Positions 1 through 8,411 of a stretch of 64,000 nucleotides of DNA are shown piece by piece. The position numbers and the translations under genes were made by a program. Every line of letters starts with the position of its first letter. Positions within the stretch are counted from its first letter, which is position 1. The DNA lies in the NCBI RefSeq assembly GCF_002160515.1, contig NZ_NFKS01000007.1, positions 51,973 to 115,972 on the forward strand. Reading direction: 5' to 3'. The DNA comes from Anaeromassilibacillus sp. An172. GTDB taxonomy: Bacteria > Bacillota > Clostridia > Oscillospirales > Acutalibacteraceae. The notes beneath the pieces are model-generated. The model was given only the letters and a program-made list of their open reading frames with translations. It made no database searches and was not told the DNA's origin.

Positions 1-50
1 AGCGGTTTTACTTAAAAAATCTCAGAAAACATGTTAACTCATCCTTAAAA

Positions 51-102
51 GCGAAAGCTCTGTGAAACCTATGTCGGTTCACAGAGCTTTTGCTTTTTAT
101 TT
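51..102. terminator. Intrinsic terminator hairpin
   Basis: Near-perfect 16-bp inverted repeat with one mismatch (arms about 51-66 and 78-93). A T-rich run follows on the plus strand (94-102) and a short T-run on the minus strand. It lies 25 bp beyond the minus-strand gene ending at 128, so it probably ends the Bce transporter operon. It may also end a plus-strand gene outside the window. Confidence 0.75.
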
Positions 103-127
103 ATAGAGTAATGTAGGTGAAAGCTGT

Positions 128-355
128 TTAAAAATCATCGCCGCTGTTTATCGCCGAAACTATTTTATCTGTAGTCCACCAGACAGCGGCTATCATCATT
201 GCACAAACCGCTATAGGCACAGCCAAAAGGAGAATTATACCCACCCCTGTACAGGTTATTACCCTGCTTATTGCTTTTTTCACGATGCCTTTTTCTTTCT
301 TTTTTTCATGTACCTTATATATTTCTCCAGCTTGGCAAGTTATTTCTCCCTCCAC
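128..355 (-). CDS. Small single-pass membrane protein in the Bce-type ABC operon
   Basis: Not recognised as a named family. It is 75 residues long, with a Lys/Glu-rich N-terminal third, one long hydrophobic segment at about residues 33-60, and a short acidic tail (Gly-Asp-Asp-Phe). It begins about 20 bp after the permease gene stop and is followed by a terminator, so it is the last gene of the transporter operon. The reading frame can open at a GTG at 364, but that codon lies inside the GGAGGTG Shine-Dalgarno sequence. The GTG at 355 has proper spacing and is preferred. A role as an accessory or regulatory subunit of the neighbouring transporter is inference from position only. Confidence 0.6.
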   Translation of the reverse strand: MEGEITCQAGEIYKVHEKKKEKGIVKKAISRVITCTGVGIILLLAVPIAVCAMMIAAVWWTTDKIVSAINSGDDF

Positions 356-374
356 TGTTGTCACCTCCGGTTTA

Positions 375-2411
375 TTATTTTTCCTTTCCTCCGCTGACTA
401 TTGAATAATAGGCTCTCGAGGTGATTTTATACACCAGCATATAAAGCAGTGCAAACAAAAGGAAACATCCCACCGTCACCATTATCAAAAAGACTTTATT
501 TACAAGTCCGAAAAGTATAAGCATTTTGTAAATCATCGGGAACGCAAAGGCGAGATGTACCCCTGAGGCGATAAGGGGCATAAAGAATACTGTGAGCATC
601 TGTGAGTTTATGCTCTTTTTGATTTCTCTTTTAGTCATGCCCACCTTTTGCATTATCTCAAATCTGGACTGGTCCTCATAGCCCTCGGAAATCTGCTTGT
701 AATACATAATAAGCACCGCCGCAAATATGAACACTATACCAAGTATTATTCCAAGGAAGAACAATCCGCCGAACAGTCCATAGAAAGACTGCTTTTCATT
801 TGAGGCGCTTTCCACCGATACAACAAGGCTGCTGTCGGGATTTTCGATTTCCGAATTTCTCAAATTATCGCTTATTGCGTCGTAGACCTGAACCTGCTCT
901 GTGTCTGAGGCGTTTAAATCAAAGCCTATGAATCTGCTTACCGTTTCCAGCGCCTCAGCGTTTGTCTGTGAAATTCTTTCAATCTGAACGCCAAGGTCAG
1001 GCACAAAGATATACAGAGCCGGAATAATCTGCATTGTATCCACGCCGTTGTTTTCAAAATTGGTACCTTTTGTCTTTATATTCAAAGGCTCCTGTCCCTT
1101 TATGCTTACAGTATCATAGCCGTAATTCATATCCTTGCTTGTGCTTATAAGCACCTCGTTATTCTCAAGTGTTTCCTTTGAGCCTGTTATTCTGTTGTAG
1201 TCCTCAAGGGGAACCATGAATATCTGCCACAAATCCCCTGTTGCGTAATCAAAGCCGCTTTCTCCGTCGTCGAAGACAATCTCTCCGTTTCTGATATAGC
1301 TTACAAAGGCAAGGGTTGAATAATCCAGAAAGTTTTCGGGACTATATCCCATATTTTCCGCTGTTTCAATGCTCATTTTTGCAATGCTGTTAGCGTCCTG
1401 TGAAATCAAATCTGAATATATCTGAGATGTCATAGTTATATTTATATTTCTGGGATATCTCTCCCTTAATGAATCCTCTTTTCCCAAATAAAGGCACACT
1501 GTAGAGGATATCATAACCAAAACCATGGTACAGAGTATGCATATTGAAGCGAGACCGGCTCCGTTTCTCTTCATTCTATAGCTCATGGATGAAACGGATA
1601 CAAAATGGTTTGTCTTATAGTAGTAATTTTTCTTTTTCTGCAAAATCTTACAAAATGCCACAGAACCGGAAATAAATATAAGGTAAGTGGCGATGATTAC
1701 CATAATAACCGCAAAGAAGAACGCCGCAAGTGTTGTTACAGGGTCTTTAATTGTAACTGCAAGATAGTAGGCGCATCCCAAAATCAAAACTCCCAAAACC
1801 GCAAAGAACCAGTTTGCTTTAGGCGGTTTTTCTCCCGCATTTTCACTGTGAAGCAAGGCTATAGGGTTTGAAAGATGAACCTGTCTGAGGGAATTTAAAA
1901 GTATTAAAAAGAATATAACCGCAAACAAAACCACAGTGTAATAAATAGCTTTATAATCAATGGTCACGCCAAAGGTTACATCCATGCTCATTATGTTTAC
2001 CATAACAAGCTCTGCAAGCTTTGAAAACAAAACTCCCAAAGCCATTCCCACAGCTATTGAAAAAGCACCTATAAACAATGTTTCCCAAAGCATTACACGG
2101 GCGATATTTCTTTTGCCCATTCCCAAAATATTATACAGACCAAATTCCTTTTTTCTTCTTCGTACAAGAAAAGAGTTGGTATAAAAAAGGAAAATCACTG
2201 CAAAAAATCCAATTACATACACTCCAAAGCCGAGAATACCTCTCATAGTTTCTCCGCCGGGGTAGTTCATCATCATATCACTGCTTGAAAGAAAGGTTAT
2301 AATATAGAACATCATAACCATACCTATGCAGGTTAAAATATATGGTATATAAAGCTTTTTATTTTTCTTTATGCCTGTAAGGGCAAGGCGTGAATAAATT
2401 CCTTTTTTCAT
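375..2411 (-). CDS. BceB/FtsX-type ABC transporter permease
   Basis: Permease of a Bce-type peptide-detoxification ABC transporter; the family removes cell-wall-active peptides such as bacitracin and also acts as a sensor for a partner histidine kinase. The 678-residue protein has the family layout: about ten membrane segments (near 18-40, 58-80, 105-130, 150-175, 200-220, 225-250, 288-310, and three after 570) and a large extracellular domain at about 310-565 between the seventh and eighth. Two FtsX-like cores flank that domain. The start overlaps the stop of the ATPase gene by 4 bp (ATGA), so the two are translationally coupled. No two-component system is adjacent, although family members usually have one; a matching pair lies at 11.3-13.0 kb. 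The substrate is unknown. Confidence 0.85.
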   Translation of the reverse strand: MKKGIYSRLALTGIKKNKKLYIPYILTCIGMVMMFYIITFLSSSDMMMNYPGGETMRGILGFGVYVIGFFAVIFLFYTNSFLVRRRKKEFGLYNILGMGKRNIARVMLWETLFIGAFSIAVGMALGVLFSKLAELVMVNIMSMDVTFGVTIDYKAIYYTVVLFAVIFFLILLNSLRQVHLSNPIALLHSENAGEKPPKANWFFAVLGVLILGCAYYLAVTIKDPVTTLAAFFFAVIMVIIATYLIFISGSVAFCKILQKKKNYYYKTNHFVSVSSMSYRMKRNGAGLASICILCTMVLVMISSTVCLYLGKEDSLRERYPRNINITMTSQIYSDLISQDANSIAKMSIETAENMGYSPENFLDYSTLAFVSYIRNGEIVFDDGESGFDYATGDLWQIFMVPLEDYNRITGSKETLENNEVLISTSKDMNYGYDTVSIKGQEPLNIKTKGTNFENNGVDTMQIIPALYIFVPDLGVQIERISQTNAEALETVSRFIGFDLNASDTEQVQVYDAISDNLRNSEIENPDSSLVVSVESASNEKQSFYGLFGGLFFLGIILGIVFIFAAVLIMYYKQISEGYEDQSRFEIMQKVGMTKREIKKSINSQMLTVFFMPLIASGVHLAFAFPMIYKMLILFGLVNKVFLIMVTVGCFLLFALLYMLVYKITSRAYYSIVSGGKEK

Positions 2412-3172
2412 CTTCTGTCACCGCCTGTTGCAAGCATAGTAAGTGTATCTGAAATCTTCTGATAGAACTGCTGTATTGTGTTATTCGCTCTATAAATCTG
2501 GTGGAACACCTCTCCGTCCTTTATGAACATAACACGTCCGGCATGGCTTGCCGCCTTTACTGAATGTGTAACCATTAAAATTGTCTGTCCGTACTTATTT
2601 ATCTCTCCGAACAGCTCCAAAAGCTCATCTGTTGACTTTGAGTCCAAGGCTCCTGTAGGTTCGTCTGCCAAAATCAGCTTTGGGTTTGTAATCAATGCTC
2701 TTGCCACCGCCGCACGCTGTTTCTGACCGCCTGACACCTCGTAAGGATATTTTTTCAAAAGCTCGGTAATTCCCAGTCTTTGAGCTATAGGGTCAAGTCT
2801 TTCTTTCATTTCCCTATAGGGTCTGCCCGCAAGCACCAGCGGAAGATAAATATTATCCTCCAAAGAAAATGTATCAAGCAGGTTAAAATCCTGAAACACA
2901 AAGCCCAGATTATCACGTCTGAACGTTGCCACCTGTGATTCCTTTATCTTTGCCAAATTCTGACCGTCCAGCACAACAACTCCTGATGTAGGCTTATCCA
3001 AAGCCGCAAGGATATTGAGCAATGTAGTTTTACCTGAACCGGACTCACCCATAATTGCCACATATTCTCCGTTTTCTACGGAAAAGTTTACGTTTCTAAG
3101 GGCTTCAACTCTATTTCCGCCCAGTCGTGTTGTATATACCTTTCTAAGTCCGCTGACCTCCAAAATACTCAT
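2408..3172 (-). CDS. BceA-type ABC transporter ATP-binding protein
   Basis: ATPase partner of the downstream FtsX-type permease. The 254-residue sequence has Walker A (GESGSGKT, about residues 42-49), a Q-loop with FVFQDFNLLD, the signature SGGQKQR (about 147-153) and Walker B LILADEP (about 166-172). It belongs to the MacB/LolD/BceA subfamily. An AAAGGAGGATAT ribosome site precedes the ATG. It is the first gene of a three-gene operon with the permease and a 75-residue membrane protein. Upstream lie three copies of a structured repeat rather than an obvious promoter, so how it is regulated is unclear. Confidence 0.9.
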   Translation of the reverse strand: MSILEVSGLRKVYTTRLGGNRVEALRNVNFSVENGEYVAIMGESGSGKTTLLNILAALDKPTSGVVVLDGQNLAKIKESQVATFRRDNLGFVFQDFNLLDTFSLEDNIYLPLVLAGRPYREMKERLDPIAQRLGITELLKKYPYEVSGGQKQRAAVARALITNPKLILADEPTGALDSKSTDELLELFGEINKYGQTILMVTHSVKAASHAGRVMFIKDGEVFHQIYRANNTIQQFYQKISDTLTMLATGGDRR

Positions 3173-3191
3173 TCATATATCCTCCTTTATA

Positions 3192-3299
3192 TTTTATTTC
3201 CGACGGAGAAAGGATAAGCTGGAAATTAGCTTCTGTTTTCCGTCGGGCGAAACCTTTTCCTTAACTTTTGGAATGGCTCGCTCATAGTTGACTTTTCTA
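3192..3299 (+). repeat. Structured repeat element, copy 1
   Basis: First of three plus-strand copies in the 527-bp gene-free stretch 3173-3699. It opens with TTTATTTCCG. A stem pairs CCGACGGA (3200-3207) with TCCGTCGG (3239-3246), followed by CGGGCGAAACCTTTT and then a GGAATGGCTCG block. The loop holds a small AAGCT/AGCTT hairpin. No ORF in it has a ribosome site. Family members elsewhere keep the flanks but change both stem strands together (see findings). Confidence 0.7.
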
Positions 3300-3304
3300 T
3301 TTTC

Positions 3305-3413
3305 GTTTTTTATCTCCGGCATAGAAAGGTCAAGTTTGAAATTAGCTTTTGTTTTCCGTCGGGCGAAACCTTTCCTAAATCTTTGGAACGGCTCGCTTAC
3401 AGTTGGTTTTCTT
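3305..3413 (+). repeat. Structured repeat element, copy 2
   Basis: Directly follows copy 1 with a period of about 116 bp. It has the same opening (TTTATCTCCG), closing (CGGGCGAAACCTTT) and downstream GGAACGGCTCG block. The stem is weaker: CCGGC (3316-3320) with GTCGG (3358-3362), where one G-U pair replaces the A-U of copy 1. Confidence 0.65.
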
Positions 3414-3508
3414 TTTTTTCTGTGTCTATATTGTAACAGAAAACAAAACCCAAACGCCATAGAACTCCCTTACATTTCCCCCTCAATTTCTTACATTCAT
3501 GTCACATC

Positions 3509-3615
3509 TTTTATTTCCGACCTGCAAAGGGAGGAAATAAAAGATTAACACCTGCACAGGTCGGGCGAGGTCTTTTCCTTAATTTTGAAATAGGCTGCTT
3601 ACATTTAACTTTTCT
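3509..3615 (+). repeat. Structured repeat element, copy 3
   Basis: Separated from copy 2 by about 95 bp of featureless AT-rich DNA. The opening TTTATTTCCG and closing CGGGCGAGGTC are kept, while the stem differs on both strands: CCGACCTG (3517-3524) pairs with CAGGTCGG (3557-3564). The downstream block is GAAATAGGCTGCTTAC. Confidence 0.7.
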
Positions 3616-3663
3616 TTTTAATTTATTTGAACCTGAAATATCCTTTGATTATATAATACAACA

Positions 3664-3700
3664 AAAACGGGATACCTCCATTGTGTATCCCGTTTTTTAT
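3664..3700. terminator. Intrinsic terminator after the sortase-linked gene
   Basis: Twelve-bp stem (AAAACGGGATAC with GTATCCCGTTTT) with a 9-base loop and T-runs on both strands. It sits just beyond the stop of the minus-strand gene at 3700-4140 and would end the sortase transcript. Confidence 0.8.
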
Positions 3701-4140
3701 TAAGCTTTTTTATTTTCTGCGTTTTTTACTTTTTCCTCGAAATATTTCGACAGCGGCTGGTCAAAAAGTTCGGAAATTCCCTCCGGGCTATCGGGAAGAG
3801 CCACAATACACTGGCTTCCCCTTTCGATTATATATCCGAATTTCTCGTGATTTTTTCCGTAAGGCAGCTTCTGAACATCGTCCATTGTGCCGCCGGCTTT
3901 TTCAACTGCCGACGAAAGGGTTTTCTCAAGTGAAATATCACCGGATGAGTTAAGTCCTCCCACCGTTATTACGATATTGCAGTGATTAAGTCCGTCGGTC
4001 ATCATATTTCCCAGATACTCAGGATCTGCCGCACCGAGGATTTTCATTATGCTGACGCCGCATCCGGAAAGCTCTGTTTTCAAAGCCTTTTCGCAGAGAG
4101 CGGTTTTCTTTGCAAAATAATATATCAAATAACATTTCAT
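3700..4140 (-). CDS. CinA/MoCF-like domain protein, sortase-linked
   Basis: Stand-alone domain of 146 residues that resembles the molybdopterin-binding (MoCF/CinA N-terminal) fold. It has a hydrophobic strand ending in VITVGG, a following Ser/Gly-rich turn and helix in the place of the GG-x-GPT loop, and a late strand IVALPD that matches the LPG-P region of CinA. The invariant residues of true cofactor enzymes are only partly kept, so a sensing or scaffold role is as likely as catalysis. A GTG at 4149 is possible, but the ATG at 4140 is better placed behind TAGGTGA. It follows the sortase gene by about a dozen bases, and the sortase N-terminus looks like a distant version of the same domain. 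Confidence 0.5.
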   Translation of the reverse strand: MKCYLIYYFAKKTALCEKALKTELSGCGVSIMKILGAADPEYLGNMMTDGLNHCNIVITVGGLNSSGDISLEKTLSSAVEKAGGTMDDVQKLPYGKNHEKFGYIIERGSQCIVALPDSPEGISELFDQPLSKYFEEKVKNAENKKA

Positions 4141-4152
4141 ATCCGTCACCTA

Positions 4153-5967
4153 TTAGGATTCTGAGCTGTACAGGTCGCCGTCATACCAGCTTATCTCGCC
4201 GTCTGCATATGCCTCTGAAAAGCTCTTATCCTCCGGCTTTGTGCCGCCGTAGGTCCAGTAATAGACATCCGGCCATACCATATCCGTATTCACTGACGCA
4301 TTGTCAACATTTACTGTTGGGTCCTCATCGGGACGAACACGTCGTGCAATAACTGCGGTTCTGAAATTTTCAAACTCATATGTGCAGGTTGAAAGTGTTA
4401 TAAGCTGGTCATCCTCGTTTACAGTTACATCTGTGTCGATAATTGACCTTTCTCTTACATCGTATACAAAGTCAAGAAACTCATCATCGGAACTGAAATT
4501 ACCTGCAAGGTAATTGAAAAATTCTCCGTGACTTTCCAGAGCGTTTGTATGGATTACAGCAATGATTTTCCAGTCCGCATTCCATTCAGGTGTATTGAAG
4601 TGAACTATCGGAGCTGACTTATAAAAATCAAGATTTACATTAGGCGTTCCGTTGCCGTCAGCAAAACCTGTACCGTAATATGTGAGATTTCCGAACATGC
4701 TTCCGTCGTTCATGTGATGACCGTGGAGAACGATATTTTTAGTATCAAGTCCGCCGTATGATGTTGGGTCGGTAAAGATTGAACCGTAGCTGTCCCACTG
4801 GTCGGCATAGTTGTGTGTAAGATAGTAGGGGTTTGTTGTTCCCGGCTCATCTCCTTCATGGGAAAGCACAGGATAGTCGATTACCGTATTGTCTATGGAA
4901 ATCCAGCCTATTATCTCGTCGTTTATTTCCTTGAGAGCGTCCCAGTTGTATGAAATCTCTTCAGGCTCAGTTTCAGAGGTCTCCTCTGTTTCCTCGGTTT
5001 CATCTTGAATTTCTGTATTAGCTGTAGGCTTATTATAGAAAATATTCTGTATTTCGTTTTGGCGTTTTTCGTTTTGCGCAGGAAGAATTACAACCTCGTT
5101 TACAATCATAGCAGCGCATATAACTATTGTCACAAAAGCCACAAGGATAACAGACTTTCTCACAATCTCAAGAGGCCTATCCCCTTTGCACGGGAAATTT
5201 CTTCTGAAAAATCCCTTTTTGTTTTTCTTCTTCTCGGCTTTTTTAAGCTTTTTTTCCTCTTTTTTGGAAAGTGGCTCCGGAATAAACTCTATATCCTTTG
5301 GAATAGTGTTTTCCTCTTCCGTGGAAGAAATGATATCAACGCTCTCCTGTTCCTCATCGGTTGGTTCAGGCTCTGAGGTGCTGTAAATTTCGTTATTCTC
5401 AGTACTGTGTGTTTCCTCGGCGGGTTTCTGATTATCATTAGAAAAATCAAAACCATTCGGAAAAAGCAGGTTGCTTCCCCTGAACTTGTTCAAAGCGCAG
5501 GTTGTGGCTTCAAATATTAAATTTACAATATTTTTTTTCGCCAAGGTTTCACTGGGAAGTACAATTATCCTTGTGTTGTAAATTGTAAAGCAGTATCCGT
5601 TTTGACCGCATCCCAGATTGTCAATCGTAAACACTTTAACGTGAAATTGTTTGTTTCTATCCTGAATTGGGAGAGAGTTTTTATATCTGGTTTCCCAGTT
5701 ATAAATAATTTTTGAAAACACTGACTGAAAATCCGCTCCGCAGGTTTCGTCAATGGCGTTAGCTATTATTATAATCTCCGGTGACGACTGGTCGTTTACA
5801 CTGTTGATTATGGCTTCTTCTATTTTTGAGGTGCTTCTGTCAATCTCCGTCTTAAATAAAATCTGTATATCCAGTTTTGCAAGACCTGCTACAATAGCTC
5901 CCAAATTTTGATTAAGACGGTTTATTTCTTCCTGATTTCCTCGAATTGAAAATAATTCACAGTTCAT
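4153..5967 (-). CDS. Class B sortase with N-terminal MoCF-like cytoplasmic domain
   Basis: Membrane transpeptidase of the sortase B family, 604 residues against the usual ~250. The sortase domain (about 340-560) carries the catalytic His in LHGHHM (His417), Cys in TLSTC (Cys528) and Arg in NFRTAV (Arg536). One membrane segment lies at about 272-294. Before it come a predicted cytoplasmic domain of ~165 residues, an acidic linker (170-230) and a Lys-rich stretch (235-252). The N-terminal domain has a strand EIIIIANAI and a strand RIIVLP that align by pattern with the protein encoded just downstream. No sorting-signal protein is visible in the window, so the substrate is unknown. An AAAGGAGG site precedes the ATG. 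Confidence 0.85.
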   Translation of the reverse strand: MNCELFSIRGNQEEINRLNQNLGAIVAGLAKLDIQILFKTEIDRSTSKIEEAIINSVNDQSSPEIIIIANAIDETCGADFQSVFSKIIYNWETRYKNSLPIQDRNKQFHVKVFTIDNLGCGQNGYCFTIYNTRIIVLPSETLAKKNIVNLIFEATTCALNKFRGSNLLFPNGFDFSNDNQKPAEETHSTENNEIYSTSEPEPTDEEQESVDIISSTEEENTIPKDIEFIPEPLSKKEEKKLKKAEKKKNKKGFFRRNFPCKGDRPLEIVRKSVILVAFVTIVICAAMIVNEVVILPAQNEKRQNEIQNIFYNKPTANTEIQDETEETEETSETEPEEISYNWDALKEINDEIIGWISIDNTVIDYPVLSHEGDEPGTTNPYYLTHNYADQWDSYGSIFTDPTSYGGLDTKNIVLHGHHMNDGSMFGNLTYYGTGFADGNGTPNVNLDFYKSAPIVHFNTPEWNADWKIIAVIHTNALESHGEFFNYLAGNFSSDDEFLDFVYDVRERSIIDTDVTVNEDDQLITLSTCTYEFENFRTAVIARRVRPDEDPTVNVDNASVNTDMVWPDVYYWTYGGTKPEDKSFSEAYADGEISWYDGDLYSSES

Positions 5968-6007
5968 TTAAGAAACATTCCTCCTTTACCGGATTTCGGC
6001 TTTGATT

Positions 6008-7186
6008 TCAAGGCTCAATCACAGTTACTTTAAGGTCTGAAAGAGCTTTTTCAATCATAGCGTCGAAATCTGCTTTTTCTTCTGCCTGTTTTATATATTT
6101 AAGAACCGGACGTGTGCGTGGATGTTTTGGTGTAAACACTGTGCAGCAGTCCTCGTAAGGCTCTATTGATGTTTCAAAAGTATCTATTTTTCTGGAAATA
6201 GTTATTATTTCCTCCTTGTCCATTCCGATAAGGGGACGGAAAACCAGCATGTCGGCGGCTTCGTCGGTGCAGGCAAGTGCGTGAATTGTCTGGCTTGCAA
6301 CCTGACCCAAGCTTTCGCCTGTGATAAGGGCGGTACAGTCATTATCTGCGGCAATTCTTGAGGAAATTTTCATCATCATTCTTCTCATTATAATTGTGAA
6401 AAGCTCCTCAGGGCATTTGCTCTGGATTACCTCCTGAATTTCAGTAAAAGGAACTGTATACATGGTCATTCTTCCGCTGTAAAGGCTTACTTTTTTCAAA
6501 AGCTTTACAACCTTTTGCTCGGCTCTTTCACTGGTGTATGGAGGGCTTGCAAAGTGAATTGCTGTGAGCTTTATTCCTCTTTTTGCCATCATCCATGCGG
6601 CAACCGGAGAATCTATTCCTCCGCTTATAAGGATTGCGGCGTTTCCGCCTGTTCCAACAGGAATACCGCCTGCTCCTCTGATAACAGAACCACGCACATA
6701 AGCCGCAAAGTCACGGACTTCAACGGTTACAATTATGTCCGGGTTATGCACGTCAACGGTAAGGTGAGGGAATTTCTCAAGGATTTTCTCTCCTGTATAT
6801 GCGCAGATTTCCGGTGATTTAAGAGGGAATTTTTTATCGGAACGCTTTGCCTCAACCTTAAATGTGGAAGCCTCCTCCAATTCCTCGCAGAGATACTCAA
6901 GTCCCTTGGAAACAATGTCGTCCATGTCCTTGTCGCAAACGCAGGCACGGGAAAATGCAACTATTCCAAAGATTTTTTCAATTCTTGAGCTTACCTCGTC
7001 CAAATCCACATCCTCGGAAAGAGGCTCAACATACAATGTGGACTGAGCGGAAGAAATTTTAAATGCGCCCAAATCACGCAGATTGTTTTTTATGTTCTTT
7101 TTGAGAATATCCTCAAAGGTTCTTCTGTTAAGGCCTTTAAGTGTAATCTCACCCAGTTTTATCAAAATTATTTCTCTCATTTTCAT
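6008..7186 (-). CDS. thiI: tRNA 4-thiouridine synthase ThiI
   Basis: Adenylates U8 of tRNA and transfers sulfur to make 4-thiouridine; in some bacteria it also serves thiamine synthesis. The 392 residues show an N-terminal ferredoxin-like region, a THUMP domain (about 60-165) and an AANH PP-loop domain with ISGGIDS at about 187-193. The C-terminal rhodanese domain of the E. coli protein is absent, as in Bacillus-type enzymes, which receive sulfur directly from a dedicated desulfurase. That desulfurase is encoded 15 bp upstream in the same operon. Confidence 0.95.
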   Translation of the reverse strand: MKMREIILIKLGEITLKGLNRRTFEDILKKNIKNNLRDLGAFKISSAQSTLYVEPLSEDVDLDEVSSRIEKIFGIVAFSRACVCDKDMDDIVSKGLEYLCEELEEASTFKVEAKRSDKKFPLKSPEICAYTGEKILEKFPHLTVDVHNPDIIVTVEVRDFAAYVRGSVIRGAGGIPVGTGGNAAILISGGIDSPVAAWMMAKRGIKLTAIHFASPPYTSERAEQKVVKLLKKVSLYSGRMTMYTVPFTEIQEVIQSKCPEELFTIIMRRMMMKISSRIAADNDCTALITGESLGQVASQTIHALACTDEAADMLVFRPLIGMDKEEIITISRKIDTFETSIEPYEDCCTVFTPKHPRTRPVLKYIKQAEEKADFDAMIEKALSDLKVTVIEP

Positions 7187-7201
7187 AAATCCTTTTCTTT
7201 A

Positions 7202-8341
7202 TCAGTTGTATTTTTTTCTTACCAGTGAACCGCATCCGGAAATTATCCCCTCCACAAGTGCGTCCACATCCTCTTTTGTATTGAACTTTGAAAAGCTTAT
7301 TCTAAGTGCGCTGTCAATTCTCTGGTCGGAAAGCTTCATAGCCTTTAAAACATAGCTTCTCTGACCCTTTGCGCAGGCGCTGGAACTGGAAATATATACA
7401 CCCTTGGAAGCCAAATGGTGAAGCATAGTTTCGCTCTTTATTCCCAAAACCGAAATGTTGATAATATATGGCAGGCAATCCTTTGGAGAATTTACCTGTA
7501 CTCCGTCGATTTGAAAAAGCTTTTCCAAGGCATAGTCACGCAGAGCGGTTATATTTTTCATATTTTCCTCAATGTCAAAAAGTGAAACCGCTGTTCCAAA
7601 AGCGCAGATAAGGGGAACTCCCTCAGTGCCTGGACGGATTTTTTTCTGCTGTTCGCCGCCGTGGATAAGTGGAATTATTCTCACACCTTTTCTTATGTAA
7701 AGTGCGCCAACACCTTTAGGGCCGTGAACCTTGTGTGCGCTTATGGTTATAAGATCAGCTCCCAACTTTGAAGCTTTAAGGGAAATTTTTCCGTAAGCCT
7801 GAACACAGTCCGTGTGGAACAAAGCAGGGGATTTTTTCCTTTTGATAATCTTTGCAATCTTGTCCGTCGGGAAAACAGCTCCCGTTTCGTTGTTCACTGT
7901 CATAACGGAAACAACCACAGTTTTTTCGTCTATTGCCTCTTCAATATCCTTTATATTGATATGTCCGTCCTCGTCGGGGAAAATTTTGACCACTTCAAAA
8001 CCTTCCTTTTCAAGGCTTTCTGCTGTTTCCAAAACAGAACTGTGCTCAACAGCGGAGATAACTATTTTGTTTCCCTTGCGCTTTGCGGCGTGGGCGGCTC
8101 CGATTATAGCTGTGTTGTTGGCTTCTGTGCCGCCGCTTGTGAAGAATATTTCCTCAGGTGTTACGCCTAAGGATTTAGCGATTATTTCTCTTGATTTCTC
8201 CACCTCGTCTTCCGCTTCCATTCCCTTGTTGTGTAGGGATGAAGGGTTTCCGTATTTTGTTGTCATCATTTCAAAAGCTTTCTGTGCCGCTTCACGGCAA
8301 ACCGCCGTTGTGGCGCTGTTGTCAAGATAATGCTCCGTCAT
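7202..8341 (-). CDS. iscS: Cysteine desulfurase, IscS/NifS family (NifZ-like partner of ThiI)
   Basis: PLP enzyme that takes sulfur from cysteine as a protein persulfide. In 379 residues it shows the PLP-binding His in AVEHSSV, the Schiff-base lysine in SAHKVHGPKG (Lys204) and the catalytic Cys in SSSSACAKG (Cys323). No iscU or other Fe-S assembly gene is adjacent, and thiI follows directly. A dedicated sulfur donor for tRNA thiolation, like Bacillus NifZ, is therefore more likely than a general Fe-S cluster role. A promoter with a perfect TATAAT lies just upstream. Confidence 0.92.
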   Translation of the reverse strand: MTEHYLDNSATTAVCREAAQKAFEMMTTKYGNPSSLHNKGMEAEDEVEKSREIIAKSLGVTPEEIFFTSGGTEANNTAIIGAAHAAKRKGNKIVISAVEHSSVLETAESLEKEGFEVVKIFPDEDGHINIKDIEEAIDEKTVVVSVMTVNNETGAVFPTDKIAKIIKRKKSPALFHTDCVQAYGKISLKASKLGADLITISAHKVHGPKGVGALYIRKGVRIIPLIHGGEQQKKIRPGTEGVPLICAFGTAVSLFDIEENMKNITALRDYALEKLFQIDGVQVNSPKDCLPYIINISVLGIKSETMLHHLASKGVYISSSSACAKGQRSYVLKAMKLSDQRIDSALRISFSKFNTKEDVDALVEGIISGCGSLVRKKYN

Positions 8342-8382
8342 AAAATCCCTGTCCTTGAGTAAGAATAAATTTCGTAACTTTT

Positions 8383-8411
8383 ATTATACATCAAATTTTT
8401 ATTCTTGGAAA
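8383..8411 (-). promoter_or_regulatory. Promoter of the desulfurase-thiI operon
   Basis: On the minus strand: -35 TTTCCA (8406-8411), 17-bp spacer, -10 TATAAT (8383-8388), about 45 bp before the ATG. The rest of the 8342-8588 gap holds no recognisable feature. Confidence 0.55.

Noticed and set aside
3194..3548. Open frames of 86-90 residues in the repeat region on both strands
   Set aside because: They run through the structured repeats, have no ribosome sites, and their sequences change with each repeat copy.
3192..3615. CRISPR array
   Set aside because: Only three diverged copies, each ~108 bp with internal hairpin and no short repeat-spacer pattern; no cas genes in the window.
7812..8330. 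172-residue open frame antisense to the cysteine desulfurase gene
   Set aside because: Ser/Val-rich shadow of the true gene; no start signal.
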